From Cucumis sativus (Eukaryota; Streptophyta; Magnoliopsida; Cucurbitales; Cucurbitaceae): DNA of 64,000 bases. How positions within the stretch are numbered: the stretch's first letter is position 1; the number at the start of each line of letters is the position of its first letter. Position numbers and translations under genes: made by a program. Below are positions 12,386 through 25,499 of the stretch, piece by piece. The notes beneath the pieces were generated by a model. It was given only the letters and a program-made list of their open reading frames with translations, did not search any database and was not told where the DNA came from. The stretch spans positions 1,922,001 to 1,986,000 of the forward strand of contig NC_026659.2 in NCBI RefSeq assembly GCF_000004075.3, in the 5' to 3' direction.

Positions 12386-15300
12386 TCGCATCAACCTCCG
12401 AAGATCTTAAGGGAAAAATTATTCAATGTGAAGGTCTCTCGTAACAATTCTTCCATACAGGTTCGAAATACAAATTTTCGAATTCTCAGTCACATTAATT
12501 ATTTTAATTAGATTTTTTTTGCAGTGTTATAGAGTTCTTTCTTTTTTTAAAAAAAAAAAATATATACAGAAATATTGTGTAGAACAATAATTATATGTAT
12601 GTGATGAAGATATATATATATAAAAAGGATAGTGTTTGTTTATTTATTTTTAATTTCGATTGCTTCTTGTGAAGAAAATATTTTATAGAGAAAATTATAA
12701 GATCGAGAATTCCTCTATGTGAAAATTGAATGTTCTTAAGACTACAAGGAGATGGTGGGTTCAATTTCCACAGTGCTTTTGAAATTTTGAGTCAAAATAT
12801 TAATAATAATTAACGTTGAATTAAAATAAACTATTTATTTGTCTTCTAATTATTTTTTTTATTACAAACAAATAATATTTAATGCCATTGCCATTTGATA
12901 GTAATAAAAGCAAAAATAAACTAATAGTCCTTTTTTTTCTATTTTTTTATTCAGTACTATCCACAATAAACTATTCGTCATATAAATCCATGATGTCATT
13001 TTCGTAAAATATTTAATTATTATTTTGTAGGAAACTTAATACGAAAATTATGAGACATATATAATTAATGCTAAACACATTAGTTTACTATTGTTTATAA
13101 ATTATTAAATATATAACTATTTATAATTCTTTTGTATTTTTTCCCTATTTAGTTACATTTCTAAAATGGCTTATTTTATACCATTTTTTCTCTTGTATTT
13201 TGATATAAATTTAGACTATATAAGAACTTTCAAATTGAGAGTTGAATTTGATATATATGTTTGACTTTTCGAAATGCATGTTCGTTGAAATAATTCTTTT
13301 TGTATAAATTAGATTGAAGGATCAAATAATAATATTTAGAAATACATGAACCTAGAAAAATTGGGGTCACTAACAGACTATAATAAATCTATTATAAGTT
13401 TAGTTTATGAAAAAAAAATCAAACTTCAACTTATTTGGTTTGTAATCTATAACTATAAATTGTATCTAATAAATATCTAAAAAAGTTTTCAAATTTGTGT
13501 TAATAATGTGCTAAAGTTTTCAAATGTCTAATATAGTCTCACTAACTCAATTTCACTTTTTGTATAATTTTTTTTTGCATTCAAACAAATTAAGACAAAA
13601 CTTTAAAATTTTCAATTTTATATCTTAATTCTTTTAAGAAAATATCAAATTCTATGTAATAGAAAAATTGAAAATCAAAATATCTATTATATACAGACCA
13701 AAAATTGAAAAGAAAAACACATATTAGACACTATTAAGTTAAAAAACGACTTATCAAATTTGAATGAACTGAAAGTTTGTGTGATCTTGCCGTTTACATT
13801 TTTTTTAGTGGAGATCGATATATTATCATTTAGAATAAATGTACGATAGATATATTTATTAAACTATATTCAAATTCACAGTGTATTGCTTTGTTACAAG
13901 AGCAAAAAAGAATATAGTTAAGATTAATTCAATTTGAAAACCATATTATAAGGTTTTGACGTAATTTAATTTTAATGTAAAATTGAACGTGTAAATGTTA
14001 GTATGAACATAAAACAAATTTTGAGGAGCAATGGAATTAAAGGCAACCACCGACTTGCCTTTATTTAATAGTGGCAATGAAGAAAAAGTTGTTAGTTATG
14101 TTCCCTTTGGGAATAGAAGGTCAAACCACATTACAATGCCAACCTTTATTCTTGACCTTATTATAAAATTTTATATTACCATCATGTGGCCCCTAATTTT
14201 GCATCCCATATATAATTAATTTCTATAAACATGTGTCAACAGAATGAATACAACTCAAGGACGTAGTGTTTTAATGTTAACTTCAAACTAATTAGAGTTT
14301 TAATTCTTCTATCTTACCTATTGTTTGAAAGAAAAATCCTCTAAATCTATCGTATGGTGCATCTCAAACTCATTCTAATCATACACCCTAGTAACATAAG
14401 AAAAGAAGCTATAAGAAGAATACCCGTGAATGATAAACTATGATTGAATAATTGAACAAAATGAATAAAGATGAATATAACTCAAATTCTACCAAATTTA
14501 TAATTTACATTTCTTTGATATACGTACAGTAGAAGATTTTTAGTTCACATTAATAAATCTTAAAACAATTTTTTTTATTATTATAACAAGAGTTCAATTA
14601 TTCAACAATAATAACCCATATAGTCATTTTTGTTTGACCTTATAAAAGTTGATTTCATCCATGTAAAATATACCAAAGGCTACACATGAAGAAAAATGTA
14701 GGCTTGTCACCAAATTTAGAGATCACATATTTTTGGATAAATAAAAATAAGTATATATATTTATTAACATACCCTAATTTTCTCTATTGGTATGTGTTTT
14801 TTATTATTACAAAAGTCTAACCATTTTAATTCATAGTAAAATTTCACTGACTAATTAGTATTGAATAAGACCACATTTATGAGTGCAATAATACATAGGT
14901 AAACTCAGCTAATTAAATTTATAAACAAAGCATTTATTATTGCTTTATTAACTTATAATACTCTATTTGAATTCATTATTTCACAATCACTCAACTTCAA
15001 CAATCTAAATACCACAACTTACCCCATTTTATGTACTCAAAACCTAAATTTATAAAGATATTTCCATAATCTACACTTCCTTTATGTGTAGAAATTTTTA
15101 TCTTTTATCCACAGTTAAAATACTTTTTAACCTAACAAACAAGTAAGTTTTTGTTATTGGTCGTCAACTATAATTATGTGTTTGTTTAAAAGATTGATAT
15201 ATTTTTTTATTTAATTTAATTATAAATCATAATTTCTTATTACTATTGATAAATTGATTGATAGTATGAAGTTATCATTTATAAATAAACGTTATTAGTT

Positions 15301-15757
15301 TTTAACCATTTCAAAATTTTTACTCGCAAAAAACTTTGATATCTATCCTGCTAAGATATGTTTAGGAAATAATTTTTTTATATTATATATATATTAAGTA
15401 TAGTGTATATGAATGATACATACACGTATACTTGATACTTTGATACTTAATGATATGTCCAATAATCAACTTGATTGGTTTGTCTAAATATCTCCACTAT
15501 ATGTTGTCCTGCTCTTAACAAAAGTTATATCATTATCTAATCTAACAAATGAATGTGTGGATTTGGGTTGAATCAAACTAATTAAGGGTAGGTTTGGACT
15601 GACCTTGCAGCCAGAACCTGTTCATGAGTGGAAGAACAAACCAAACTTGTATAAAGTTGAAAAACTTTAATGACCCTTCTCACCAAAAATGTTTCTGAGG
15701 AGATAAATTAATTTGAAATTTTTTACTTTTTTTCAGTCTTTAGTATTAGAATATTAG
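12386..15757. other. AT-rich intergenic DNA, no gene seen
   Basis: The first 250 bp or so are probably CLE 3' UTR. The rest is low-complexity AT-rich DNA with no recognisable ORF; a 62-codon frame at 14031-14219 has no family resemblance. Confidence 0.65.
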
Positions 15758-16593
15758 GTTATGTGTATCATTGTTATGTGAAATGTATTGGAAAGAGTGG
15801 TGCGAAAAAAAGTTGATGATTTTTTAGTTGAAAATTCGAAAATGGAAGAAAAGGTTTTGGAGAGAGAAAGGGAACAACCCACCCCATCTTCTTCTCATAT
15901 TCTTATTTCATTCGTCTTTTTTTCTTTGGGTGTTGTTGAAAACTTCAATGCCGACTGGATTTACACGAGTGGCAGCGGAATGAACTTGGGTTTAAGCGGT
16001 GGTGCGATGCTGAGGGGAAAACGAAAGAAGATCAGATCTGAAACCTATAAAGAGGCAGATGAAATTGCGCTACAACGACATGAGGCTTGAGTGTCGGCGG
16101 AATCTAGCTACACGAGTGGCACGAACGATGCGAAGAAGACACACACAAAGAAAGAAGTTCCACGGTCGCGGATCCAAAGCCGACGATGGAAAGTGGGAGT
16201 TGATCGACATTGAATTTGAACGACGCCGGTAAGAGATCAAAGAAAATGGGGTCGAATCTGTGCGCGACGGAGGTGGGTTTGAAGAAACCTAGAGAAAAAT
16301 CGAGCAGAGATATGACGACGCGAGGCGAAGTGTGCAGTGGATCGCCGAATTTTGACAAGTGCTCGACGACCCCAGCGGTTGCATGGAAGAAGTAAGCCAC
16401 AAGCCCATAGGAAAGCGAAGCGGTGGGGACGCAGGACAGATAATTGAGGATGGATCTGGATGGAAACTGATCGGGAACTGATCGAAAATGCCAACAGTGA
16501 GAAGCTAAGCAACGACGACATGAATGGCACAATTTTCTTTTGTGACATAGAGCGATAAAACTTGAGTTATGTGTATTGTTATGTCAAATGTAT
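15758..16593. other. GC-richer insert between imperfect direct repeats, origin unknown
   Basis: A block with much higher GC than its surroundings (about 15790-16550) is flanked by near-identical copies of GTTATGTGTAT(TCA)TGTTATG at 15758-15788 and 16566-16593. They differ by a 3-nt indel and one substitution over about 30 bp. Inside there is a 142-codon open frame on the minus strand (16104-16532) and a 100-codon frame on the plus strand (15788-16090), neither with a recognisable domain. It resembles an inserted gene fragment or a non-autonomous element. Terminal inverted repeats were not seen. Confidence 0.4.
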
Positions 16594-17660
16594 CGTCAAT
16601 TATATATACATTGTTTAATTTATGTGGGTGGATGTAATTTTAACATTACATCATTGACTGTGTAATAATTAATACATTCAATGTAATATTTTAACACGTT
16701 TAAAATCTATTTTTCATTTGATTTAGCTCATAAATATGTAGAGGTTACAATTTTACTTTTGAAAATTAAGTTTTTGTTACAATTTGATTACTCACTTTTT
16801 ATTTTAAATTTAAATGGAAAACAAGTGTTTTTTTTGGTAATGAGAATGTTGAAATTAAGAGATGTTTTGTTATAAAAATTGAAAAAAATAATATTTGAAA
16901 ATAAAAATTTGTAAGATGATGACACTGAACTCTGAAGCCAATTTGATATATTAAAAGGGGTAAAATTTTGAAATCACAGAATGAAGCAAAAACAAAAAAG
17001 AGAAAAGTAATTCACAAAGATTCTTGTTCGTATTCTATATATATAAATAAATGATTATAGATATGTATTTGGCGCACGAACATAAGAGAGATATAAAGGC
17101 AAAAAAGGGTAATTAGTGAATAGTGTGGACAGTGAAGGCTCTATTTGGAATCAGACGACATCCATAACAGACACAAATCGATCTGCTTTCTTTGACAATT
17201 GAGTCTCTCTCAGCTCAATCTTCTTCCAACCCATCTTTCTTTCTTTACTTTGCTTCCATTTTTAATCCAACGGTACAACCAGAACATCCAATCCCACAGA
17301 TTCAATGGTCAAACCCAACCAACCCTCGAAACTCAAATTACACACCCATCTACTAAAACACTGAAAAATCAGTTTTTGGTTGCGTCTTCATCAACCCCAT
17401 CTTCGATTTCCACTTCAACTTCCAGCCCTAACCTTTTCCCTACCTTTTACTTACAGACCCATCTCACTGATTAATCCTTTTCCTCGATGAAAGTATGGAT
17501 TTTCAATTGTACCCGCGTGTCCGCACCTCAATTTCATCTTTTTCCTTTCCCATTTCCCCTCTTTCTTTGACCTAATCAATTTCCCTTTTTCGCGGTTTAG
17601 CTCCATAGATCTTGATTGCTTAGACTCTGGAGCTGATCTGTTGTTGATTCCATTCTGAAG
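16594..17660 (+). promoter_or_regulatory. Upstream region and probable 5' UTR of the MBD gene
   Basis: AT-rich to about 17000, then CT-rich leader-like DNA. A TATA-like stretch (TATATATATAAATAAATG) lies at about 17037-17053. The presumed leader (about 17150-17660) contains an upstream ORF of 91 codons at 17199-17474 that ends 186 bp before the MBD ATG. Confidence 0.45.
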
Positions 17661-20600
17661 ATGGTGGCCAAGGGTTCGCCGGATTGGCTTCCCTCTGGCT
17701 GGACTGTGCAGTATAAAGTTCAGAAGACGGGCCGGAAAATTAGGGTAATTTTGTTTTTGCTGTTAGTTTTTTTTTTTTAATAGATTTTCGCTGGCATTTT
17801 CTGTGCAGCTTTGGTCTTTGGTTATTGGTTTTGTGTTTTTTTAGCTGGAGTTTGTGAGTTTTAGGGTGGATGGTGGTGTTATGTGCCCTATTTTTGTTTG
17901 CTTTGTTGATTGAAATGTTGAGTTATTGGATATATTGTCTTGAATGTTCAACCCTTTTTCTTTGATGGGTATACTGTCTAGATATCTCGTGTTTTCCAAG
18001 GGAACAAGGGGTATTTGACCAGTACTAGGATGTCTTCCGGAAAAGAATAGTTTGGTTCGTTTTGTTTCTATGGTGTTTTATGTCCTGGTTTTGCACCTTG
18101 GTAGTGATTGTGATGCTGCCCCAAAGTCCTTCCTTCATCTTCCACTTTCAACTGTAGTTCTTGCTAGTCAGGGTGGAGTCTTTTGCCCTTGCTGAATCTC
18201 AACGGTAACTGCCGAATTAGAAACAAAGTTTTTGCTGTCCATGCACATCCTATCTTTTGTAACGGAAAAGAATTCGAAGTCTCATATATAGGAAGAAACT
18301 TGACATGTCTGAAAGGAATAGGGAGGCAAGGAGGTAATTGTAATTCCATTATGAGATGATAAATCAAGTCAGATTGGAAGAAATGCATGGACCTTTTACA
18401 AAAATGAGGTTTTACCAAATGGATTGCATAAGAACTGTAGTGCTAACAGGATAGAGCTTCTATGATGCGTCTTAGATTTGCAAAGCCTATTGAAATGTTT
18501 GATATTGGATTCTTTGTTCGACCCCTGCCAACCAAATAAAGCCCTTGAAAGAAGTAATCAAGGCTTGTAAACATCAAGCTATTTACAATTCCAAAGAATG
18601 CAACCTAAGACTAAGGAAATAGAGAAGGAGACGAAGGGCTTAGAAAATGTCCCATAACTCGGAAATGGTTGGCTCCTCTCAATTCTTCCCCCCTTTGTTC
18701 TAAATATTTGAGGTGGAATTTATAAAACTCGACAGAGCGCCACAACACTAATACCCAATTGCGCAACACCTTGGAGCACTGCGTCGTGAAGGAATACTCA
18801 TGCATATACCTGATGGAGAGCATTACCACACCATAGGGATATGTCGCAATGCTCTCTTCTTGGGATGCATGGCTGCCTCTAGTGTCAAGGTGCAATGCCG
18901 ACCTGCCCTCTTAAGGGTCCTTTTTGTCAACTTGATTTCTAATCGTTGCTTATTGCTCTGTTTTAGCTTGATTTGTATCCGGACATCCTGATGACTTCCT
19001 ATGCTCAATAACCCGTCTAAGAACACTCAGATAATGTTGAATTCCTAAGAACTAACACAGTTCAGGGCATGATAACTAATTTGGGGAGCTATCAAGCTCC
19101 AAAATGGAATTGGAAGTTTGTGGAGTTAGGATTAAAACACCCCTAGTTTGATACATTTTATTGGGTAGGGAGAAATCTTGGAACCAAAATAGCCATCTGA
19201 TGAAGGGAGGGCTATGGTAATCTCAGGTAAATCCATAGGTAGTACTGCAAATTTGTTTGTTTTTGTTTTTTAAATTATTATTATTAAAAAAATATATTTT
19301 TAGGAATTGAATGATGAAGGAAGGATCGGGTAATCTTAGGTAAATCTCTCTTACCTTCATTTATGTATTAATCTCTATAAATAAGGAGTTTCCTCATGTT
19401 TTGGACACTTGACTCTTGGTTGATTCTTGGAGTAAACTCTAGTAATTCTTAGCCTACAGCATTTTCTTTGTAGCTATTGCTTTTTCCATTTCCTCTTCCT
19501 GACATTATTTTGCTCTGCCTATTTCCTAAATTTGATAAATTTATGTTGAAAAAACTAAGGAAAGATCCCTCAAATTCTCTGAGACAACGTCTTATTTTTT
19601 CACTTGTTCAGTCCTGTAAGCACCGGTGGCATGATAGGCATACACTTTTAATGCCTATGAAATGATTTTGTGAAAATAGAAATCATGAGAATCCAAGCGT
19701 ACTTATGCACCTTGACTACCATTATGAAATATCAACTATGTAACCCTACTAAAAAGAAGAGGAAAACACTAGGCTACCTCCATGTTTTTAACATATTATC
19801 TTAAAGATATTTGTGTTTGCTGCTTGGCCCTTTGATCGTTGGGCCGATTCAGAAATAATTATTGATTAGGGGTAAGCTCAAAATTACTGTAGTACTACAA
19901 ATTTATTCACATTACAAAATCTTACTTCTCACAGTTTTTTACACTTCATTTATTGCTTACATTGGACCAATCTATGTGATTCACATGGAATGAATTATTG
20001 GTTGGGGGAAAACTCAAATTACTTTATAACAACAATTGTATTCACATTAGTAAGTCTTCCTCACGTTTTACTCTTCATTTGGGATTTTGTAGTTCTATAC
20101 AAACTTGGAGAATGGAAAAAGCTTTTATTATAAGGATGATGTTATTGGTTATATTAAAAGCACTCAGTCTCAAAAGTCTCAACCAACTTCGAGGGGCGTA
20201 AAAACTCAGTCAGGAAATAGTCCACTGCAAGTGAGTTTGACTCCCTAATATTTTTATCTTCAACTCCTATCCATTATCTTTAAAGTGGTTGTATTTTTCT
20301 CTGGTATAGCTGACGGTGAAATCAAATGAACACCCTGAATGGTTGCCTGCTGGCTGGAAAGTGGAGTCAAGAACAAGGATGAGTGGTTCAAATGTTGGAG
20401 CTGTTTACAAGGTAACATCCGTGTGCATGGCTAACCTTTTTTCTTGAACCACAACTTTTTAACTTTTTCTGCTCATTTCCTGTAAATACTCATAGAATAC
20501 TTTTAAGGTCGTTGTGCTCTAATATTGCTCATGCTACTGGTTTGTACCTACGATTGATTAGTTTTCATGAAATGATGCTTGTAACTAAACAACTGTTCCT

Positions 20601-23600
20601 GTTGAGTTAGCAAAATGTACTTTGTGAATATCAATTTTACTTTTTTAAATGGAGATTAAAAGGGAAAAAAAGGGGAAGGAAATCATCAAACAGCCCTTCC
20701 CTCGTTGATCAGGCAACTAATTACTTTTACATGGAAGTTTAATTGCTCATGAACAGAGAGTGTATTTTCCTTCAGGTTTTGTTGCTTGCAAGCAACCACA
20801 GATAATTTTCTTAACCAAATTTTAAATGATTACCACTGATGTCTTGACACTTGAATGTATGATTAAAACTAAGCTAAGTCCATTGTGCATTGATTTCTTA
20901 CATTACATACTTCTCGCTTGTTGCAGTGTTACATTGATCCAGTGACGGACAGCAGATTTTATTCAAAGCCAGAGGTATTTCGACATCTCAGAACTGTAAA
21001 GAACAAATTATGCACATTGAAAGAGAGGAGGACAAGCAACGGCAAGAAGTCTAGAAGTCGAGTATGTTTCCTTACCTATCTCTTTTATAATGATTCTTAT
21101 CTTTTCCTTTCCCCTCAATGTTTTTGTCTTCATACAGAAAGAGCTTGAAGATGCGACAAAAGGTTTTTTTTTAATTAAAAAAAATAACAGACAAACTTCC
21201 TCTTGATGTAAATGAAAGATAAAAGGTGTTTAAAGGAATCAAACTCCCATATGGAGTGAGAAATAAAACACAAAGTCCAAAAGTCAACTCCTTCCCCCTA
21301 ACCAAACGGTAAGGAAATAATCATTTATAAAAGAAAAAAAAAGACTGATTCAACACAATTTTAGTTGTTGGAGACAACCATCATGAATTGTCTTAGTGAT
21401 TGTTGGTGCTAATATAAAATTAAAGATTTCAAATCATAGCTACCCTCCTAGGATTTAAAAACCTCAAGCTTCTTGGATAACAAATGGTTGTCTGGTGAAG
21501 TTAGTTAAGGTGTATTAGTTGGCTCAAACACTCAATAATCATTGATATTACAAAAAGAAGTTTTAGGAGATTTTGAAATGCCGCATGCACAAATGTGCTT
21601 CTTGGACTAACATATGAAATGCTTTTTACTATTTGCGTGTTGAGTTCTGTAGCTGATTTCCACATGCACTCTAGGTTGTTATCGAACATTATAAAGATGA
21701 AGATTTGCCGCCTGGATGGATAAAGGAAATCAAGATCAAAGAAAAAGCAGATGGCATTAGGAAAGACCCGGTATGGCCTTCTTCCTCCCTTGATTTAGCT
21801 GAATTGTTAAGTAGCCATATAATTTATTGTGTCTTTATTCTCTTAGTTATGTCCAACCTTCTTACAGTTTTACATAGATCCAAAATCTGGATACGTATTC
21901 CGCTCCAAAAAGGAGGTTTTCCGCTATCTCGAGACTGGAGAGATCAGTAGACATGCATTTAAACCAAAGGAAGGGGGCGATGAAGATCAGGAGTTGATAA
22001 GTGACAAAAAATCAGTAAGTTTATCCTTTGTTAGACTCATGTAGGAATGTTCTGACAGTATTATTTGTTTCAATCAGTTTGGTTTCTAAATCGTGTCATT
22101 CTGACTTTATGCTGTCACCTTAAGTTTCTTCAGTATGACATCACTGTTAGATGTTGCTTATTAGTTGTAGTATTATATCTTATGTTTGTCTACACTCTAC
22201 CCAAAACAAAAAAAAACGCCTACTGCTGCTGACATATTTTTTGAAAAGGAGACAAGTTTCTTTATTGATAACAATACTCAAAGTACAAGAGAGTTATACA
22301 ATGATAATAATAGAGAAGCCTAGAAATGGGAGAGAGAGAGATCGGTAGGTGCACCCGGACATCTCAACTAGGTTGACACCTCCATAGCACTCTCATCATA
22401 TCTGAAATAAAACGAACGACATTCAGGTCATGCTAAGACCGAGAATACCAATATACACTTCCTAACAGTTGACAGATGCAAAGCTGAAAAGATATAAAAC
22501 AAATGTAGAAATACAAAATAAACCCCAGCAACACTACAAAAACATCTGCTGCTAACATATTAAAAATTGTGTAGAAGTTCTCATTGGAGATGTTGCACTG
22601 GAAATCTTTTTGGTGTAGGCAAGCTCCAAAATGGTGTTTGCATAGTGCATATATTTTCTATTAAGTTCAATCATCTGTGAGAAGAAAATTCAAACATTTG
22701 TCCTTTGACCAATCAATGTTAGATCATCGTTATATCATTGCTGTTTGTTTGCATAATTAAATTTCATGTCACATTCAGATCTGTTGATACAACATTAGCT
22801 ACAACTGTAACTTTTGAGGAAACTGAACCTGATTGAAGCCTAAAAAACCCAATAATGGAAAGATTGATCTATATAAACCCAGATAACAACAGGTTATTTT
22901 AGTAGCAATAGCAATGCTTCAGTCCGTCTTTAGCTTCGCTTCAATGGTTTCTATTGAAGGATGGTTTTTAAATCCTGAATCGTTGCTTGCTTCTGTTATA
23001 GCGATCGACTGTTAGAGGACAGAAATTGGAGCAGTCTGCAGCAACCCCACAATCTCTTGCAGGTAGAATATTTGTTCGATACTAAAGCCGCTTCTTATCA
23101 ATTCAATGGTGTACTGAAAAGTTGTCCAACACAGGAATTTAGCTTTTATCATCTTTGATGATTTAACCTACAACTAATACATGTAGGTGAGGAAATGGCA
23201 ACAGGGAGACGGTCAGAACGTCCAGGAGTCCATATTCAACAGTTGAAGCAACGCCAGAATGTGTCTTCTGCACTGAAAGATGCTTTAGTTCTTCCTGTTG
23301 AAACTGTTGAAGAGATTATTTTGCCTCAAGAAGCGGTCATCAAGGAGTCTACTGAAATCGAAGAAAAAAGTCATAAAGATTTATCATCTCCAAAAGCTGA
23401 TCATACAGAAGGTAATGAAAATGAAAGAGTATCTTCTGATAATGTAGCAGTTTCTATTTGTGCATCTGAGTCTGACCAAGAGATCAAAGCGTTGCCAAAA
23501 GTTCAAAAGCTAGAAAGTAATAAAATTGAAATAGTAGTAACTCCTGATAACAGTCCACTTATAAACACTGCATCTAAGTTGGAACATGAGAAGATTGCGA

Positions 23601-24985
23601 TCAGTAATACAATGGAAAGTGGTGTCAATGGGCGAAAGACAAAGACGAGGAAGTCCAAGAAGAAGAAAGATGTCAACTTGCCTCGGAGGTCTTCAAAACG
23701 ACTTGCTGGACTTGAACCAGAGTTGGTGCCTAAAGAAGATGCTAAAGAAGTTCCTCAAGTTTCAAATAGAAATATTTTCACTGAAGTTAGTCCAGATGCT
23801 GGCCTAGCAGTGAAAGCGGATGCAGATGTTCACAATACAGATAAAGCATCACAGCAGCTCGATGTGAGGTCTGAAAAAGACAATAAAGACCATACACCTA
23901 ATCACAAGGACACGCCGTTACGTGAAAATCACAAGGACATGTCCTTATGTGAAAATCCTTCCAATAAAAGGAAGACTCCTCTTGCATGCGGCGTTGATGC
24001 CCCAGAAGAGAAAATACAAAGAGTGGAAACTGAAAAGAAGGATGATGGAAAGATGGAAGCGCAGCTGAATGTTCCAATTGCTGATTTTTGGTCAGACCCG
24101 TGCTTGGAATTTGCAATCAAAACTCTTACGGGTGCGTTGCCGGTGGAGAATGCCACTACCACCAACGAGCCAGTTTCTAATCCTACAGTCAACTTCCTGC
24201 AAGGACAGAGCTCAGTAAAAAATGGTCCGGGAAGTCGCATGAATAAGAGAACTCAAGGGAACAAAAGAATCAGGAACAAGAAAGAGCTCACTACTAGTAG
24301 TCAATCTCCAAGTATTAATGGGCTCAAGCCTGAACTGGCATCAAATATAATTTCCTTTGATCAAGCAAACCCAAATCATCATTCAAATGAAGCTGTTCTG
24401 GCTTTTAATTTATCAGACGGTAGAATACATGGACAACCGAGTAAGAATGAACAATATAAAACATCTTGCGAAATCTTGACACCCAGTGAGCTGCATCATT
24501 CCCTGCCCCAGGTAGACTCCGAACGATTTAACGGGATCAGCGCATGTCATGAGAGCAACAACATGATGCTCGATGATCCGCATCAAATCCTTCAAACGAA
24601 TGACCATATGACATCAGAAGTTCCATTATCCTTTCCATTTGGGGATTCCTGGGCAGATCCGTGCTTGGATTTTGCATTCAAGACCCTCACAGGTGCAATA
24701 CCAATCGACGATAGTCTGGAAATTCAAAGCTTCTTTGAGGAACGACTTGAATCCTCTCGCAGCCAAAAAGACAGTAGCCCAGCACTGCCAGACTTTGGAT
24801 CCCCTAACCTCTTCCAAAACGATATATCATCCCACTTTGACGGACCCGAAAAATCTGTTTCGGGACAGCACTTGAGTTTAGATCCTCAGCTGTCTCTAGG
24901 GAACGTGAGCCTACCAAGCTGCAGTGGATTCACTTCTCAACAGCAGTCTTCGGTGGATAGAAACAGATCTTTTAGAGGAAGGTGA
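17661..24985 (+). CDS. MBD13: Triple methyl-CpG-binding-domain protein, MBD13 type
   Basis: Eight exons: 17661-17744, 20093-20230, 20310-20411, 20927-21061, 21675-21770, 21868-22014, 23002-23062 and 23187-24985, joining in frame to about 853 aa. Three MBD repeats come first, at about residues 8-60, 80-135 and 159-215. Each starts with WLPSGW, WLPAGW or LPPGW and ends with FYSK or FRSK plus EV. In each the intron falls at the same place, phase 0, just before FYTN, CYID or FYID, so every MBD is a two-exon module. A long, charged, probably disordered tail follows, with a basic patch (KTKTRKSKKKKD) that could be a nuclear signal. It carries two copies of a WxDPCLxFAxKTLTGAxP motif (about 554 and 741). 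Arabidopsis MBD13 also has three MBDs. Binding to methylated CpG is not assured, since several plant MBDs lack it. Confidence 0.88.
18120..19260. repeat. Possible decayed repeat inside MBD13 intron 1
   Basis: Intron 1 of the MBD gene is about 2.3 kb and its middle is richer in GC than a normal intron here. It holds stretches of coding-like but stop-broken DNA on both strands (for example minus 18611-18895). It may be a relic of a transposon or captured gene, but no reverse transcriptase, transposase or terminal repeat was recognised. Confidence 0.3.
22230..22640. repeat. Possible repeat insertion inside MBD13 intron 6
   Basis: A segment beginning near AGGAGACAAGTTTCTTTATT and including GTGCACCCGGACATCTCAAC and a short (AG)n tract differs in composition from the AT-rich intron around it. 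It reads like a dispersed plant repeat, but its family was not identified. Confidence 0.3.
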
Positions 24986-25499
24986 AGTTTTAGAGAAAAG
25001 TGTAACTTTGATGTAATAACAGCACAGGTCTTGAGAAGAACAGCTTATTGCTCTTTTTCTTCTTTTTAGCAAATTTGTATCATAATGGATGCTCGAATCT
25101 GGAATTTCACACTCAGCAACTCCCACGTAAAAACTTGAACCACTTTGTACCATTTGCCAGAAATAGAAGAAAACAAATTCCTAATTTTTAATTTTAGAGA
25201 ATTGTTTAGATGTAAGTTCTTTTTGTGGAACGAGTTACTGAGTCTCATCACTCTTGAATACGAAGTACATTGTTTAAAGCACACATGTATAGAACGAGTG
25301 GTGAGTCTCATCACTCTTGAATACAAAGTACATTGTTGATTCCATTCAAGAGTTCATTCCAAACATCTAAGCATAAGCAAAAGACCAGCCATCAACATCA
25401 AAGCAGTTCTTTACATAACAAAGTTCTAATCTCTGAACATAAATAGGATACGAATTCTCTCAAACCATACAAATAACAATCATTGAGTGGTGGTGGTTC
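24986..25499. other. Convergent 3' regions of the MBD and C2 genes
   Basis: The stop codons of the plus-strand MBD gene and the minus-strand C2 gene lie about 515 bp apart, so the two 3' UTRs face each other and may overlap. The space holds a short tandem duplication (separate entry) and no ORF of note. Confidence 0.6.
25228..25342. repeat. Two-copy tandem duplication, period about 63 bp
   Basis: GAACGAG...GAGTCTCATCACTCTTGAAT...AAGTACATTGTT occurs at 25228-25272 and again at 25292-25336, with one internal mismatch and a 1-bp length difference. It lies in the 3' space between convergent genes. Confidence 0.85.

Noticed and set aside
17199-17474. 91-codon open frame ahead of the MBD gene
   Set aside because: It lies in CT-rich, Ser/Thr/Pro-biased leader DNA, has no family resemblance and no coding signal. 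At most it is an upstream ORF, so it was not called as a gene.
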